From assembly GCA_021806765.1 (NCBI GenBank), contig JAJZQR010000085.1, positions 1-18,767 of the forward strand: a DNA stretch of 18,767 nucleotides. Reading direction: 5' to 3'. This document shows positions 8,167-15,661 of the stretch, piece after piece. Within the stretch, counting starts at the first letter, position 1, and every line of letters begins with the position of its first letter. Source of the DNA: Chloroflexota bacterium. GTDB lineage: Bacteria; Chloroflexota; UBA6077. A program made the translations under genes and the position numbers. The notes under the pieces are model-generated. The model saw only the letters and a list, made by a program, of their open reading frames with translations, ran no database searches and had not been told where the DNA came from.

Positions 8167-8462
8167 TGAGCGCCTTAAGAACTCTGCAAAACATAACCGC
8201 CATACTCGTCGGAATGAGTTATCTCTTGCTGCTATTGCCAAGATCCGCATATTTCCCACCGCCATATGCCGGCAATCCTTATAACGTATGGGCATTCACC
8301 GAGAGCGGAGCTTCGCTAACAGCCGTATTGTTGGCGCTTATTGTACTTGGCCAGCAGTTGCGTTTGAGGGTCTTTGAATCCAGATCGCTACTGCTGCTGG
8401 CATTGGCAGCTTTGACCTTCTTCCTGAACTGGTCATTCCTGGTTGCATGCGAGTTGAGATGA
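8166..8462 (+). CDS. Small membrane protein with about three transmembrane segments
   Basis: A 98-aa hydrophobic protein of unknown function. Predicted membrane spans are at about 10-27 (ITAILVGMSYLLLLL), 50-64 (SLTAVLLALIVLG) and 74-95 (LLLLALAALTFFLNW). Short loops separate them, the first containing PPPYAGNPYNVWAF. I chose GTG at 8166 because it coincides with the expected transcription start from TGCTATAAT; the frame can be extended to a TTG at 8127, inside the promoter. An internal ATG at 8214 would remove most of the first span. It diverges from the secreted-protein gene, so the two could be coregulated. No family recognised. Confidence 0.6.
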   Translation: MSALRTLQNITAILVGMSYLLLLLPRSAYFPPPYAGNPYNVWAFTESGASLTAVLLALIVLGQQLRLRVFESRSLLLLALAALTFFLNWSFLVACELR

Positions 8463-9302
8463 ATATGCGAAGTCGAGACTGCCCTTGAAATGAAACGGCG
8501 GGCATACCGCTACACGGCAGCCCTCCTGAAGAGACCGGTATTCGGTTCCATCGCCTAGCCGCCAGTGGTTTCCCTAGCCAGCCGAGCAACTACAGTGTAA
8601 CACATGTAGTCAACATCAACCACAGTATTGAGGGCCTGGTGTTCGGGCTTGACAGCGGTTAGCGAATTGTTTGGCAGGAATAGTGGTCACGCGATGACCG
8701 TCCACCGAAGGAGCGGGGTGACCCTTTCGATGATCCTGTTGGAGGGAGCATTGTTCCAAGGAAGCAATATGAGCACGTCGTCTTGAGGTAGACTGTTGGC
8801 GACGGCCTGCCACTCGGCTTTGAAGGGCAGTAAACTTGCTGGCAGCAAGGCTAAGTTGTCCAGTGGGACACCCCGACATCGCAACGCTCGTGGCGGTCTA
8901 CCAAACTGCATGGCTGCCTTGTACGATAAACTTCATCTCTGAACAAGAAGCTTGTTCCCACCGGACCACCTGCTATCCGTGGCCCAACCTCCTCTTCAAG
9001 ATCCCATCCACCGTCTTGCGTGCTTCGTCCCTTGTCTCGAAGAAGATAGCCAACGATTGTCCCTTGGTTCCGATCCTTCCCCAGCGTCGCATAACAGCGC
9101 CTCCCCCAAACAAGCTTGGCTACAAGGTGATGGCGTAGAAGCAGCACCGGTTCCTGGTCGGGATCGATGCTCACTACGTGGGCAAAGGCTTGGAAGTGGG
9201 CAATGTCGCCGGTTGGCCTGGACCTGAAGGATCTTAAGGGCACTTCTCGAAGGCCTAATTGTCCAGCCGGTGACAGTCTCTGCACCCAAGAAACCCCAGC
9301 TA
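8463..9302. other. 840-bp gene-poor stretch between the membrane protein and the recombinase
   Basis: Only the frameshifted remnant at 8616-8911 shows coding signal. From 8912 to 9302 overlapping frames are open on both strands, the longest at 8851-9306 on minus (151 codons). Their composition and lack of motifs argue against real genes. The stretch looks like eroded DNA next to the recombinase. No tRNA or clear attachment-site repeat was found in it. Confidence 0.4.
8616..8911 (-). pseudogene. Frameshifted remnant of a small unknown protein
   Basis: Two overlapping minus-strand frames together make a continuous-looking protein. The first, from ATG 8911, encodes LPASLLPFKAEWQAVANSLP and ILLPWNNAPSNRIIERVTPLLR before running out at 8687. 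The second carries on with SVDGHRVTTIPAKQFANRC and stops at 8616. Joining them near 8700 gives the natural reading PLLR-SVDGHRVTTIPA, so a single-base indel is the simplest explanation. A sequencing error is possible. The family is not recognised. Confidence 0.45.
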
Positions 9303-10190
9303 TCATGCTGTCTCCAGCCTCTCGACTGCCCTCTCCAGATCTCTCTCGGTAGGCTGGGTGTACCTCGCCGTGGTGTCCAGCCTCGCATGTCCGAGAAGCC
9401 TGGCCAGCGCGACCAGGTCGGTGCCGGTGTCCAGTGCGTGCTTGGCAAAGCTGTGCCTCAAGACGTGGGGCGTCACGTTTTCCAAGCCTGCAAGTCTCGA
9501 GTACTTCCCGACAATCAGTTCCACTCCCTGGGGCTTCAGGCCCTCTCCCCGTTGGCCGATGAAGATGTGCTCGTCTGCCACCTTTGGGCGGACCGCTAGA
9601 TACTCGGAGATCGCCTTCCTGGCATCCAGGTTGAGGGGAACGACCCGATGTTTGCCACCCTTTCCGGATCGCACGGTCACACTCCCCTTCCGCTCGGAAA
9701 TGGGCACGTCGGCGAGGAGGAGATCACAGAGCTCGCCCACTCGGAGGCCCGTGTGCCGCAAGGTCACCAGGATGGCCAGATTCCGCCTCCCAGGGCCGTC
9801 TGTCGCGTCTTTCTCGGCCATCCTTATCAACTTATCGACCTCGCGCTTCTCAAGGCTCCTGGGGCCCCGTAGGACGCTCTGGACACCCTTGACGATGGTA
9901 GCCGGGTTTCCGCTCGTCACGCCTGCGCCGATGGCCCATAGGAAGAAGCGACGCAACGCCGCGAGCCGTCGGTTGATCGTCGCCGGCGTCCGCCCCTGAT
10001 TAGTCTGAAGGTAGCTTCTGTAGTCGCGAATATCTGTGGGGGTGATGTTCGCCGCGGCGAACTCATCGCCGGTCGTCTGGTTGAACCAGCGGGCGAAGCA
10101 GTCTAGATCCGACAGGTAGTTGGCCACCGTCTTGACGGCCACCTCCTGGCGCTTCAGGTCAGCGGTGAACTCGTCGATCTGCTCATTCAT
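9303..10190 (-). CDS. Tyrosine recombinase (XerC/XerD-like integrase)
   Basis: A 295-aa site-specific DNA recombinase, presumably responsible for integration or excision of an element in this region or for resolving it. The N-terminal SAM-like core-binding domain spans about 1-90 (DEFTADLKRQEVAVKTVANY, then TPATINRRLAALRRFFLWA). The catalytic domain has the full set: R150 (HTGLRVGEL), K180 (SGKGGKHR), H242 and R245 (PHVLRHSFAKHAL), H268 (LLGHARLDTTARY) and the nucleophile Y277. ATG at 10190 is chosen over an upstream in-frame start at 10376. It overlaps the stop codon of the preceding small ORF as ATGA and gives the standard XerC-like N-terminus. Length and architecture match XerC/D and simple phage or ICE integrases; which role applies is not decidable here. 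Confidence 0.9.
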   Translation of the reverse strand: MNEQIDEFTADLKRQEVAVKTVANYLSDLDCFARWFNQTTGDEFAAANITPTDIRDYRSYLQTNQGRTPATINRRLAALRRFFLWAIGAGVTSGNPATIVKGVQSVLRGPRSLEKREVDKLIRMAEKDATDGPGRRNLAILVTLRHTGLRVGELCDLLLADVPISERKGSVTVRSGKGGKHRVVPLNLDARKAISEYLAVRPKVADEHIFIGQRGEGLKPQGVELIVGKYSRLAGLENVTPHVLRHSFAKHALDTGTDLVALARLLGHARLDTTARYTQPTERDLERAVERLETA

Positions 10191-10468
10191 CCATGCTTCC
10201 CTTCGCCGATCCGCTCGGGCTCCCCGACGATCACTGTAAGCCACCTGCCCTCTCTCCTGACAATAGTGGCCTTGCAGGGCATCCCCCTGGTTTCCCCCGC
10301 GCGACCGCCCCGACCGCGCGACTCGACGCGGGTGAAGTAGCTGCCCACGCCGAAGAGGTCCGCCGGCCTCTCCCATTCATCCCGAACCCGCGGGCGTTTC
10401 ACCATCTCCGTGCGTAGGCACCGCCGGCCCTTTCCTGACGCTGAACAATGGTGGTCGGTCTTGCTCAT
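10187..10468 (-). CDS. Small basic protein translationally coupled to the recombinase
   Basis: A 93-aa protein ending four bases into the recombinase start (ATGA overlap), so the pair is almost certainly one operon. The start is tentatively ATG 10468 (MSKTDHHCSASGKGRR), with only a weak GGGA upstream; GTG 10483 and ATG 10405 (MVKRPRVRDEW) are alternatives. The second half has protein-like alternation (GVGSYFTRVES, ATIVRREGRWLTVIVGEPE) that suggests a small beta-sheet, with a basic Arg/Gly-rich connector. No HTH is obvious. In this position such a protein could be a directionality factor or accessory DNA-binding subunit, but I recognise no family. Confidence 0.6.
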   Translation of the reverse strand: MSKTDHHCSASGKGRRCLRTEMVKRPRVRDEWERPADLFGVGSYFTRVESRGRGGRAGETRGMPCKATIVRREGRWLTVIVGEPERIGEGKHG

Positions 10469-10552
10469 AGTGGTCGATCCCAACGTTAGACGTACAGTTT
10501 TCGGCGGGATAACTTCCTTGCTTACCCTGTCTATGACCCCTCAAAGGTCGTT

Positions 10553-10580
10553 TCTATCCGTCTAATGGATATTAGATAGA
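10553..10580. repeat. Nested inverted repeats upstream of the recombinase operon
   Basis: TCTAAT (10561-10566) and ATTAGA (10571-10576) form a perfect inverted repeat around GGAT. Outside it, TCTATC (10553-10558) and GATAGA (10575-10580) form a second perfect 6-bp pair. The structure abuts the 5-bp duplication of the IS21 insertion. It may be a recombinase core site, an operator of the recombinase operon, or the DNA hairpin that attracted the IS. Confidence 0.45.
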
Positions 10581-10585
10581 GACAT
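10581..10585. repeat. Left target-site duplication of the IS21 element (GACAT)
   Basis: GACAT occurs immediately outside the left terminus (10581-10585) and again immediately outside the right terminus (13318-13322). A 5-bp duplication is in the normal range for IS21 transposition and fixes both element boundaries. Confidence 0.85.
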
Positions 10586-10589
10586 TGCG

Positions 10590-10750
10590 GATTCCGCCCC
10601 ATTCCGGACAGTGAGTCCACTCCAATCATTCCACTGATTCCACGCCAAGGCGGACGGTGATTCCGCTCCAAAGCGGACACTGGTTCCACGCCAAGCCGAC
10701 CACCGATTCCAGAACAATGCGTCCAGGGATTCCGCCAGAAAGCATCCACT
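10590..10750 (+). repeat. Seven tandem 23-bp repeats at the left end of the IS
   Basis: Seven units begin at 10590, 10613, 10636, 10659, 10682, 10705 and 10728, exactly 23 bp apart. Each starts with a variant of GATTCC followed by C/A-rich sequence and usually a GCGGACA-like block. They are presumed IstA binding sites. The units are imperfect and contiguous, with no spacers, which rules out a CRISPR array. Confidence 0.85.
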
Positions 10751-10841
10751 TTCCGGTTGAACCTGGCGGTGATCGAAGCGGAGCGATGCTGGGTAGCCGA
10801 AGTTGTTAGCCTACGCCCTCAGCAGGAAGAGGGGGGCGTAG

Positions 10842-12398
10842 ATGTCGGCGAAGAGGTTATCCATGCGGAAGATCAGGGAAGTGCTAAGACTCAAGTGGTC
10901 GCTGGGGCTGAGCCACAGGGCCATCGGCAGGAGTTGCGGGATCGGGCACACTGTGGTGACGGAGTACCTGCGGAGGGCGGAGAGGGCGGGACTCGCCTGG
11001 CCGCTGCCACCCGAGATGGACAACGCCCAGCTAGAGAGGCTGCTCTTTCCCCCACCCGCCTCTGTGCCATCATCGCAGAGGCCGATCCCCGACTGGGAGA
11101 AGGTCCACCAGGAGTTGAAGCGGAAGGGGGTGACGCTCTTCCTCCTGTGGGAGGAGTACAAGGCGGAGAGCCCCGAGGGCTTCCAATACAGTTGGTTCTG
11201 CGAGGTCTACAGGCAGTGGGCGGACAGCCTCGACGTGGTGATGCGACAGGAGCACCGGGCGGGGGAGAAGCTGTTCGTGGACTACGCCGGACAGACGATA
11301 CCGGTGACGGACCGGAGGACTGGAGAGGTCAGGGATGCGCAGCTCTTCGTCGGGGTGCTGGGAGCGAGCAGCTACACATACGCCGAGGCCACCTGGACCC
11401 AGAGCTTATCCGACTGGATCGGCTCCCACGTCCGCGCCTTCGCTTTCTTCGGCGGCGTTCCTGAGATCGTCGTCCCCGACAACTTAAGGAGCGGGGTGTC
11501 CAAGGTCTGCTTCTACGAGCCCGACATCAATCCCACCTACCAGGAGATGGCGGCTCACTACGGTGTCGCCGTGATACCGGCAAGGGTGAGGCGACCACGG
11601 GACAAGGCGAAGGTGGAAGTGGGGGTGCAGGTGGTCCAGAGGTGGATCGCGGCGAGGCTGCGCAATCGGACCTTCTTCTCGCTGGCCGAACTGAACGAGG
11701 CGATCAGGGAGTTGCTCGATGCCCTGAACGAGAGAGCCTTCAGGAAGCTGCCAGGGAGCCGGAAGACACTGTTCGAGTCCCTGGAGAAGTCGGCCCTCCA
11801 CCCCCTTCCCGAAGTGCCCTACGAGTATGCCGAGTGGAAGAAGGTGAGGGTCAACATCGACTACCACGTCGAGTTCGACGGCCACTACTACTCCGTCCCC
11901 CACCGGCTCTTCAAGAAGCAGTTGGAGATCAGAGCGACCGCCGAGACGGTGGAGTGTCTGAGGAAGGGTAGCCGAGTGGCGAGCCACAGGAGGAGCTTCA
12001 TCAAAGGAGGACACACGACGTTGCCCGAGCACATGCCGAGCAGCCACCGGAGGTACGCCGACTGGACGCCCAGCAGGATGATCGAGTGGGCAAACCAGAC
12101 GGGACCCTACACCGGCAAGCTGGTCGGGCAGATCCTGGAGAGCAGGCCGCACCCCGAGCAGGGATTCAGGTCGAGTCTGGGGATCATGCGGCTGGTGAAG
12201 GGCTACGGAGCTGAGAGGGTGGAGTCGGCCTGCGAGAGGGCTGTTTCCATCAAGGCGAGGAGCTACCGGAGCGTGAAGTCCATCCTGGAGAACAGGCTGG
12301 ACGGCAAGACCACATCAGAGAAGGAGGAGTCACCCATCGAGCACGCCAATGTCAGGGGACCCGCCTACTACGGCAGGGAGGCCGGGCCATCATGCTGA
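10842..12398 (+). CDS. istA: IS21 transposase
   Basis: A 518-aa DDE recombinase that cuts and joins the IS ends, acting with the IstB ATPase. An HTH of the IS21 type lies at about 17-45 ([20 protein letters not shown]). The catalytic triad is D147 ([13 protein letters not shown]), D213 ([12 protein letters not shown]) and E259 ([16 protein letters not shown]). The C-terminal part (about 330-450) is the beta-rich domain seen in IstA ([16 protein letters not shown]). ATG 10842 follows a GGGGGG-rich ribosome site. The last bases overlap the istB start, giving translational coupling. A second plus-strand frame at 10757-11464 is a shadow of this gene. Confidence 0.95.
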   Translation: MSAKRLSMRKIREVLRLKWSLGLSHRAIGRSCGIGHTVVTEYLRRAERAGLAWPLPPEMDNAQLERLLFPPPASVPSSQRPIPDWEKVHQELKRKGVTLFLLWEEYKAESPEGFQYSWFCEVYRQWADSLDVVMRQEHRAGEKLFVDYAGQTIPVTDRRTGEVRDAQLFVGVLGASSYTYAEATWTQSLSDWIGSHVRAFAFFGGVPEIVVPDNLRSGVSKVCFYEPDINPTYQEMAAHYGVAVIPARVRRPRDKAKVEVGVQVVQRWIAARLRNRTFFSLAELNEAIRELLDALNERAFRKLPGSRKTLFESLEKSALHPLPEVPYEYAEWKKVRVNIDYHVEFDGHYYSVPHRLFKKQLEIRATAETVECLRKGSRVASHRRSFIKGGHTTLPEHMPSSHRRYADWTPSRMIEWANQTGPYTGKLVGQILESRPHPEQGFRSSLGIMRLVKGYGAERVESACERAVSIKARSYRSVKSILENRLDGKTTSEKEESPIEHANVRGPAYYGREAGPSC

Positions 12399-13150
12399 TC
12401 CATCCGACTCTGGAGAAGCTGCGCTCTCTCAAGCTGGAGGGCTTTGCCCGAGGCATGGAAGAGCAGATGGCGAGCCCGGACATCGAGAGCCTCAGCTTCG
12501 AGGAACGGCTGGGACTCCTTGTGGACAGGGAGGCGACGGATCGGGAGAACAAGCGGCTGGCAGGCAGGCTCTACCGGGCGAAACTGAAGCAGTCGGCCTG
12601 CCTGGAGGACATCGACTTTCGGCATCCGAGGGGGCTGGACCGCTCGTTGATGATGAGCCTGGCGGGGTGCAATTGGGTGAGGGAGCACCTGAACGTGCTC
12701 ATCACTGGGGCCACGGGCACGGGCAAAAGCTATCTTGCCAATGCCCTGGCCCATCGTGCTTGCATGGAGGGATATTCGGCCCTCTATGCGAGGGCGTCCA
12801 GGCTGTTCGGGGAGTTGGCCACGGCGAGGGGAGATGGCAGGTACGGCAAGATGCTCAGAAGCCTCGCCAAGGTGGATCTCCTCGTCCTGGATGACTGGGG
12901 CCTTGCCAGGCTGAACGCCGAGGAGAGAGGAGATCTGTTGGAGATCATGGAGGATCGCTACCAGATGCGCTCCACCATCGTGGCCTCCCAGCTCCCAGTG
13001 GACAAGTGGCACGAGGTTATCGGAGATCCCAGCGTTGGAGACGCGGTGCTGGACAGGCTAGTCAACAACGCCTACCAGATCGCACTAACCGGAGAGTCCA
13101 TGCGGCGAAGACTCTCCTCCTTGACCCAGGCAAGCCAGGTGGAGGCATAA
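12392..13150 (+). CDS. istB: IS21 helper ATPase
   Basis: A 252-aa AAA+ ATPase, relative of DnaC, that selects target DNA and stimulates IstA. Residues 1-70 form the N-terminal helical region ([20 protein letters not shown]). Walker A is GATGTGKS (106-113) and Walker B is LLVLDDWG (163-170). A sensor/Arg-finger region follows ([16 protein letters not shown], then [14 protein letters not shown]). The C-terminus ([11 protein letters not shown]) is characteristic of the family. The start overlaps istA by 7 bp (ATGCTGA). Full length and uninterrupted. Confidence 0.96.
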   Translation: MLIHPTLEKLRSLKLEGFARGMEEQMASPDIESLSFEERLGLLVDREATDRENKRLAGRLYRAKLKQSACLEDIDFRHPRGLDRSLMMSLAGCNWVREHLNVLITGATGTGKSYLANALAHRACMEGYSALYARASRLFGELATARGDGRYGKMLRSLAKVDLLVLDDWGLARLNAEERGDLLEIMEDRYQMRSTIVASQLPVDKWHEVIGDPSVGDAVLDRLVNNAYQIALTGESMRRRLSSLTQASQVEA

Positions 13151-13175
13151 TGGGGCACCGGCGTCGCTACACTTC

Positions 13176-13312
13176 GCTTGGACTGACTCGGCTGGATCCG
13201 GTGGACGCAATGGCGTGGAACGGCTGTCCGCAGTGGAGCGGAATGGGTGGCCGCCATCGCGTGGACTGAGTGGAACCAATCACGTGGAATGGCTGGAATG
13301 ATTCAGCGGAAT
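13176..13312 (-). repeat. Inverted set of 23-bp repeats at the right end of the IS
   Basis: Copies of the left-end unit lie here in opposite orientation. Their GGA(A/T/C) anchors fall at 13194, 13217, 13240, 13263 and 13286 (23 bp apart), with a last terminal unit anchored at 13308. They mirror the left array and give the transposase matching platforms at both ends. Confidence 0.8.
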
Positions 13313-13317
13313 ACGCA

Positions 13318-13322
13318 GACAT
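13318..13322. repeat. Right target-site duplication of the IS21 element (GACAT)
   Basis: Direct copy of the GACAT at 10581-10585, immediately outside the right terminus of the element. Confidence 0.85.
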
Positions 13323-13642
13323 TATATCGAGAGAGTGCATGGAGCGTCAAGAGCCAACTTGATGAGCGGGAAGAGGCGGATCCGGTGGGAAGTGAAGGGG
13401 GGGCTGAGCCCTCCGCGGAACTCAGACTGTCAACCCTGTCGGACTGAAGTGGTCGGTTGGCTCTAGACATCCTTTCGCATTCGGGCGCTAGTACCAATGA
13501 TGGACCCCGAAGGCAAATCAAGAACACTCCAAGCGACGCTGATTTGGGAAACGTGCCAGGAAACTCCATACGCCCCTTCTACCTCTGGAACGCATCTCTC
13601 CGGAGCGTTCAGTTGTGATCCCGGCCACAAGACACCTGCCTG
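13323..13642. other. 320-bp non-coding stretch between the IS and the defence operon
   Basis: No gene with a motif or ribosome site was found. A G-run hairpin (GGGCT-GAGCCC near 13401) is present without a T-tract on either strand. This stretch lies just downstream of the last gene of the minus-strand defence operon, so any terminator of that operon should be here, but none is obvious. Confidence 0.4.
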
Positions 13643-14140
13643 TCAGCTACTTCTTCTATGGATCTCTACGCACCTCTTGATCGGATCGACACGCACAACA
13701 GGCTTCCCGGCCTGCTCCGCATAATGGACTACGTCGCCGGTTCCGCCGAGCCCCTTCGCTGGTGCCCCATCCCAGACGGCTAGCAGCAGGTCAGTAGAGT
13801 CGACAACGAACCGACCAGCAGCATAGTATGAATCTTCATCAGAACCGACGCGGGGAAGAACGATACTGCGAACTGCCTGTTCCAGTAGCCTCCGGTATGC
13901 GTTCCGGTCGTGCCCTCGGGCGAAGCGCTCCTCATACTCAGGAAACGGGATAATGGCTTCCAGTGCTCCGCGATGTCGAATCAACACTTGAGCGAACACT
14001 TGATCCGCACCTACAGCGAGCGACGTCACCCCGACGAGCGGTGGCGGCACTTTTGCCAGTTCTTCATCTATCACACTCGACACCCAGACCCACGCCTCTG
14101 GGTCCTCAAGTCGCTGGTGGCCAGTGACACCGACTCGCAT
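13643..14140 (-). CDS. Stand-alone SLOG-like nucleotide-binding protein
   Basis: A 165-aa single-domain Rossmannoid protein of the SLOG/DprA-LOG type, likely sensing or processing an NAD-derived nucleotide in the cytoplasm. The N-terminal strand and loop RVGVTGHQRLEDP (2-14), the second element VGVTSLAVGADQVFAQVLI (36-54), and the late block VDSTDLLLAVWDGAPAKGLGGTGDVVHYA (113-141, acidic WDG plus Gly-rich GGTGD) are the conserved pocket elements. The frame begins with two ATGs; the second (14140) sits 6 bp from AGGAG, which itself overlaps the stop codon of the caspase gene, so translation is coupled. In classical Thoeris the SLOG domain is fused to SIR2 in ThsA; here it is separate and last in the operon. 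A regulatory or ligand-scavenging role is also possible. Confidence 0.8.
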   Translation of the reverse strand: MRVGVTGHQRLEDPEAWVWVSSVIDEELAKVPPPLVGVTSLAVGADQVFAQVLIRHRGALEAIIPFPEYEERFARGHDRNAYRRLLEQAVRSIVLPRVGSDEDSYYAAGRFVVDSTDLLLAVWDGAPAKGLGGTGDVVHYAEQAGKPVVRVDPIKRCVEIHRRSS

Positions 14141-14149
14141 CATCTGCTC

Positions 14150-15199
14150 CTAGATTTTATCGTTGACGACCAACCACCAGTACTCCTGGCCGCGAGCCGT
14201 TAGCTCCACGGTATCACTGCGCCGAGCAACCCAGTAGAGCTGTAGCGAAGGATCCGATGGCCTGAGGAGGCCCGCGTCCCGGTAGGACTTGAATAACTGG
14301 GCAATAGAGACCTTCTCCTTGTTCACCGGCTCCTTCACGTTCCCCTGCTCGTCCTCGGGCTCGTACTCCGGGTCGAGCCTATACTTGTAGGCGGCTTGTG
14401 GGAAATAGGTCGCGAGCTGCTGTAGTTGTAGCCGGGCGATCAACGGTTCACATTCACGCACAGTGAAGATCTCGGTCGCGTTTGCCTTGTACACAGGGCG
14501 CTGGTCCCAGGCTGTGAATCGCCGACTCACGTACGCGTAAAGTGCGGGGGCCGTCACAAATCCCATGTGGTCCGCAGCACCTCCCTCAAGAGCATCCAGT
14601 AGCGCTCCTGTGAAGAGACCATGGCCACCGGCTTCGATCGCCCCCTCTGTCGCGCGAGAAGCTGCGATGATCGTCATGTTCTCCCGGACCGTCGATATTG
14701 GGCTCTTCCCGGCGTCCCTATTCATGATTGCCGGGTTCGCTATGTCTCCACTGTGGCAGCAGTCAAGGATGAGCAGGATATGGCGCGCCCGTGACCCCGC
14801 TGCGAGGTCCACTACCTCCTGCATTGGAATCCCCCAGTCGTCCTGCGTTGCGTCGGAGGTACAAAGCAGCCCGCCCGTCTTGCTGAGAAAGCCATGCCCT
14901 GAGAAGTAGAACAGAACCTCGCCGTCGAAGTTGAATAGCTCATTCAGCGCAGCGCGCAAATTAGGCCGCGTAATCCGGGAGCCATCTACCATCTGGTCCG
15001 GACATACCATGCAGTCGAAGTTCTTCTCTCCGTCCTTGTGACGCGCCAGGACCTCTGTCATCGCCTCCGCATCGGCGACACAGGCATGGAGGTCATTACC
15101 GCCACCATAGGTGTTAATTCCGACAATCAGCGCCCTTCGAGCCAAGACTAGGCCCTCCATCGTATTCTTCAAAGTGGCTTCAGCAGCTTCACCGAGCAC
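14150..15199 (-). CDS. Caspase-like (C14) peptidase with C-terminal sensor-like region
   Basis: A probable cysteine peptidase effector of the defence operon. Residues about 19-240 form the caspase p20-like domain. It starts with ARRALIVGINTYGGG, has the catalytic His in VLFYFSGHGFLS (H102) and the catalytic Cys in LLILDCCHSGDIANP (C148), and ends with the strand MTIIAASRATEGAIE typical of bacterial C14. Residues about 265-349 form a separate region (YKYRLDPEYEPEDE, AQLFKSYRDAGLL, VELTARGQEYWWLV) that I recall from other bacterial caspases and that looks winged-helix-like. Start: GTG 15199 overlaps the upstream TIR gene by 11 bp; ATG 15160 (MEGLVLARRALIVG) is an equally good start, and neither has a strong ribosome site. 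No transmembrane or pore domain is fused. Substrate unknown; candidates are the neighbouring operon products. Confidence 0.9.
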   Translation of the reverse strand: MLGEAAEATLKNTMEGLVLARRALIVGINTYGGGNDLHACVADAEAMTEVLARHKDGEKNFDCMVCPDQMVDGSRITRPNLRAALNELFNFDGEVLFYFSGHGFLSKTGGLLCTSDATQDDWGIPMQEVVDLAAGSRARHILLILDCCHSGDIANPAIMNRDAGKSPISTVRENMTIIAASRATEGAIEAGGHGLFTGALLDALEGGAADHMGFVTAPALYAYVSRRFTAWDQRPVYKANATEIFTVRECEPLIARLQLQQLATYFPQAAYKYRLDPEYEPEDEQGNVKEPVNKEKVSIAQLFKSYRDAGLLRPSDPSLQLYWVARRSDTVELTARGQEYWWLVVNDKI

Positions 15200-15578
15200 C
15201 GCCGATCAGGTTCTTGAGGTTCTGCCACGTCCACTTGTAGATCTTATCCGATACCAGTGCAGCCGTAGGCTTTTTGCACTGCTTCTCAGAGCGACCCCAC
15301 AGCAGGAAGTAGGACTTCTTTTCATCTTGTGTGATGCGGATCTCCTCGCTCACACCGATTGCCGTGTCGGTATACTCTCCACATATGACCGCGACCTGCT
15401 CGCAGCGCTTTATCCGCTCTCGGGCTCTGGCCCTCCAGTCAGATGATGGCTCCTTGATTGACCAATCTGCGATATCGAATGGGGAGTCTTCGTTCTTCGA
15501 TTGACCGACTAGTAGGTTCTTCAGGTCGAGATCATGGTCGTAGTCGAAGCTTATGAACACCCTGACTTTGTTGGCCAT
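15189..15578 (-). CDS. TIR-like protein of the MTH538/DUF1863 type
   Basis: A 129-aa single-domain TIR-like protein. It begins with the strand VRVFISFDYDHDLDLKNLL, has SPFDIADWSIKEP (32-44) as the second block, then WRARARERIKRCEQVAVICG, and closes with the helix YKWTWQNLKNLI. The residue aligned with the TIR catalytic Glu is probably E79 in GVSEEIRIT. The segment FLLWGRSEKQCKKP departs from the usual PIIQI-like strand. A GGAGG ribosome site lies about 10 bp upstream of ATG 15578. It overlaps the caspase start and follows the ThsB-like gene by 83 bp, so the three are one transcription unit. It may be an enzyme, or a ligand-binding or scaffold paralog of its neighbour; sequence alone does not decide. 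Confidence 0.85.
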   Translation of the reverse strand: MANKVRVFISFDYDHDLDLKNLLVGQSKNEDSPFDIADWSIKEPSSDWRARARERIKRCEQVAVICGEYTDTAIGVSEEIRITQDEKKSYFLLWGRSEKQCKKPTAALVSDKIYKWTWQNLKNLIGGAR

Positions 15579-15661
15579 CTCGGTTTGTCCTCCAGCTTGT
15601 TCTCGGCTCAGCTTGGTTCTCGCCCTTACTATCGCTATCGCCGATCACCGTGTCGAAACGG

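Larger units (their letters stand above)
10586..13317 (+). mobile_element. Complete IS21-family insertion sequence (2732 bp)
   Basis: The termini are TGCGGATTCCGC at 10586-10597 and its imperfect inverse GCGGAATACGCA at 13306-13317, so the element begins TG and ends CA. It carries istA and istB in the usual overlapping order, arrays of 23-bp repeats inside each end, and flanking GACAT duplications. All parts appear intact, so the copy could be active or recently inserted. It separates the recombinase operon from the downstream edge of the defence locus and does not interrupt a recognisable gene. Confidence 0.93.

Noticed and set aside
8851..9306. 151-codon minus-strand open frame beside the recombinase
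   Set aside because: No recognisable domain. I considered a degraded transposase, but no catalytic motif or inverted repeat supports it.
10590..10750. Regular 23-bp repeats resembling a CRISPR array
   Set aside because: The units are contiguous, imperfect, without unique spacers, mirrored at the other IS end and lie within IS21 termini.
10757..11464. 235-codon plus-strand open frame
   Set aside because: It lies mostly within istA in another frame, is Gly/Arg/Glu-rich and has no motif; a shadow of a GC-rich gene.
12368..13012. 214-codon minus-strand open frame
   Set aside because: Entirely antisense to istB.
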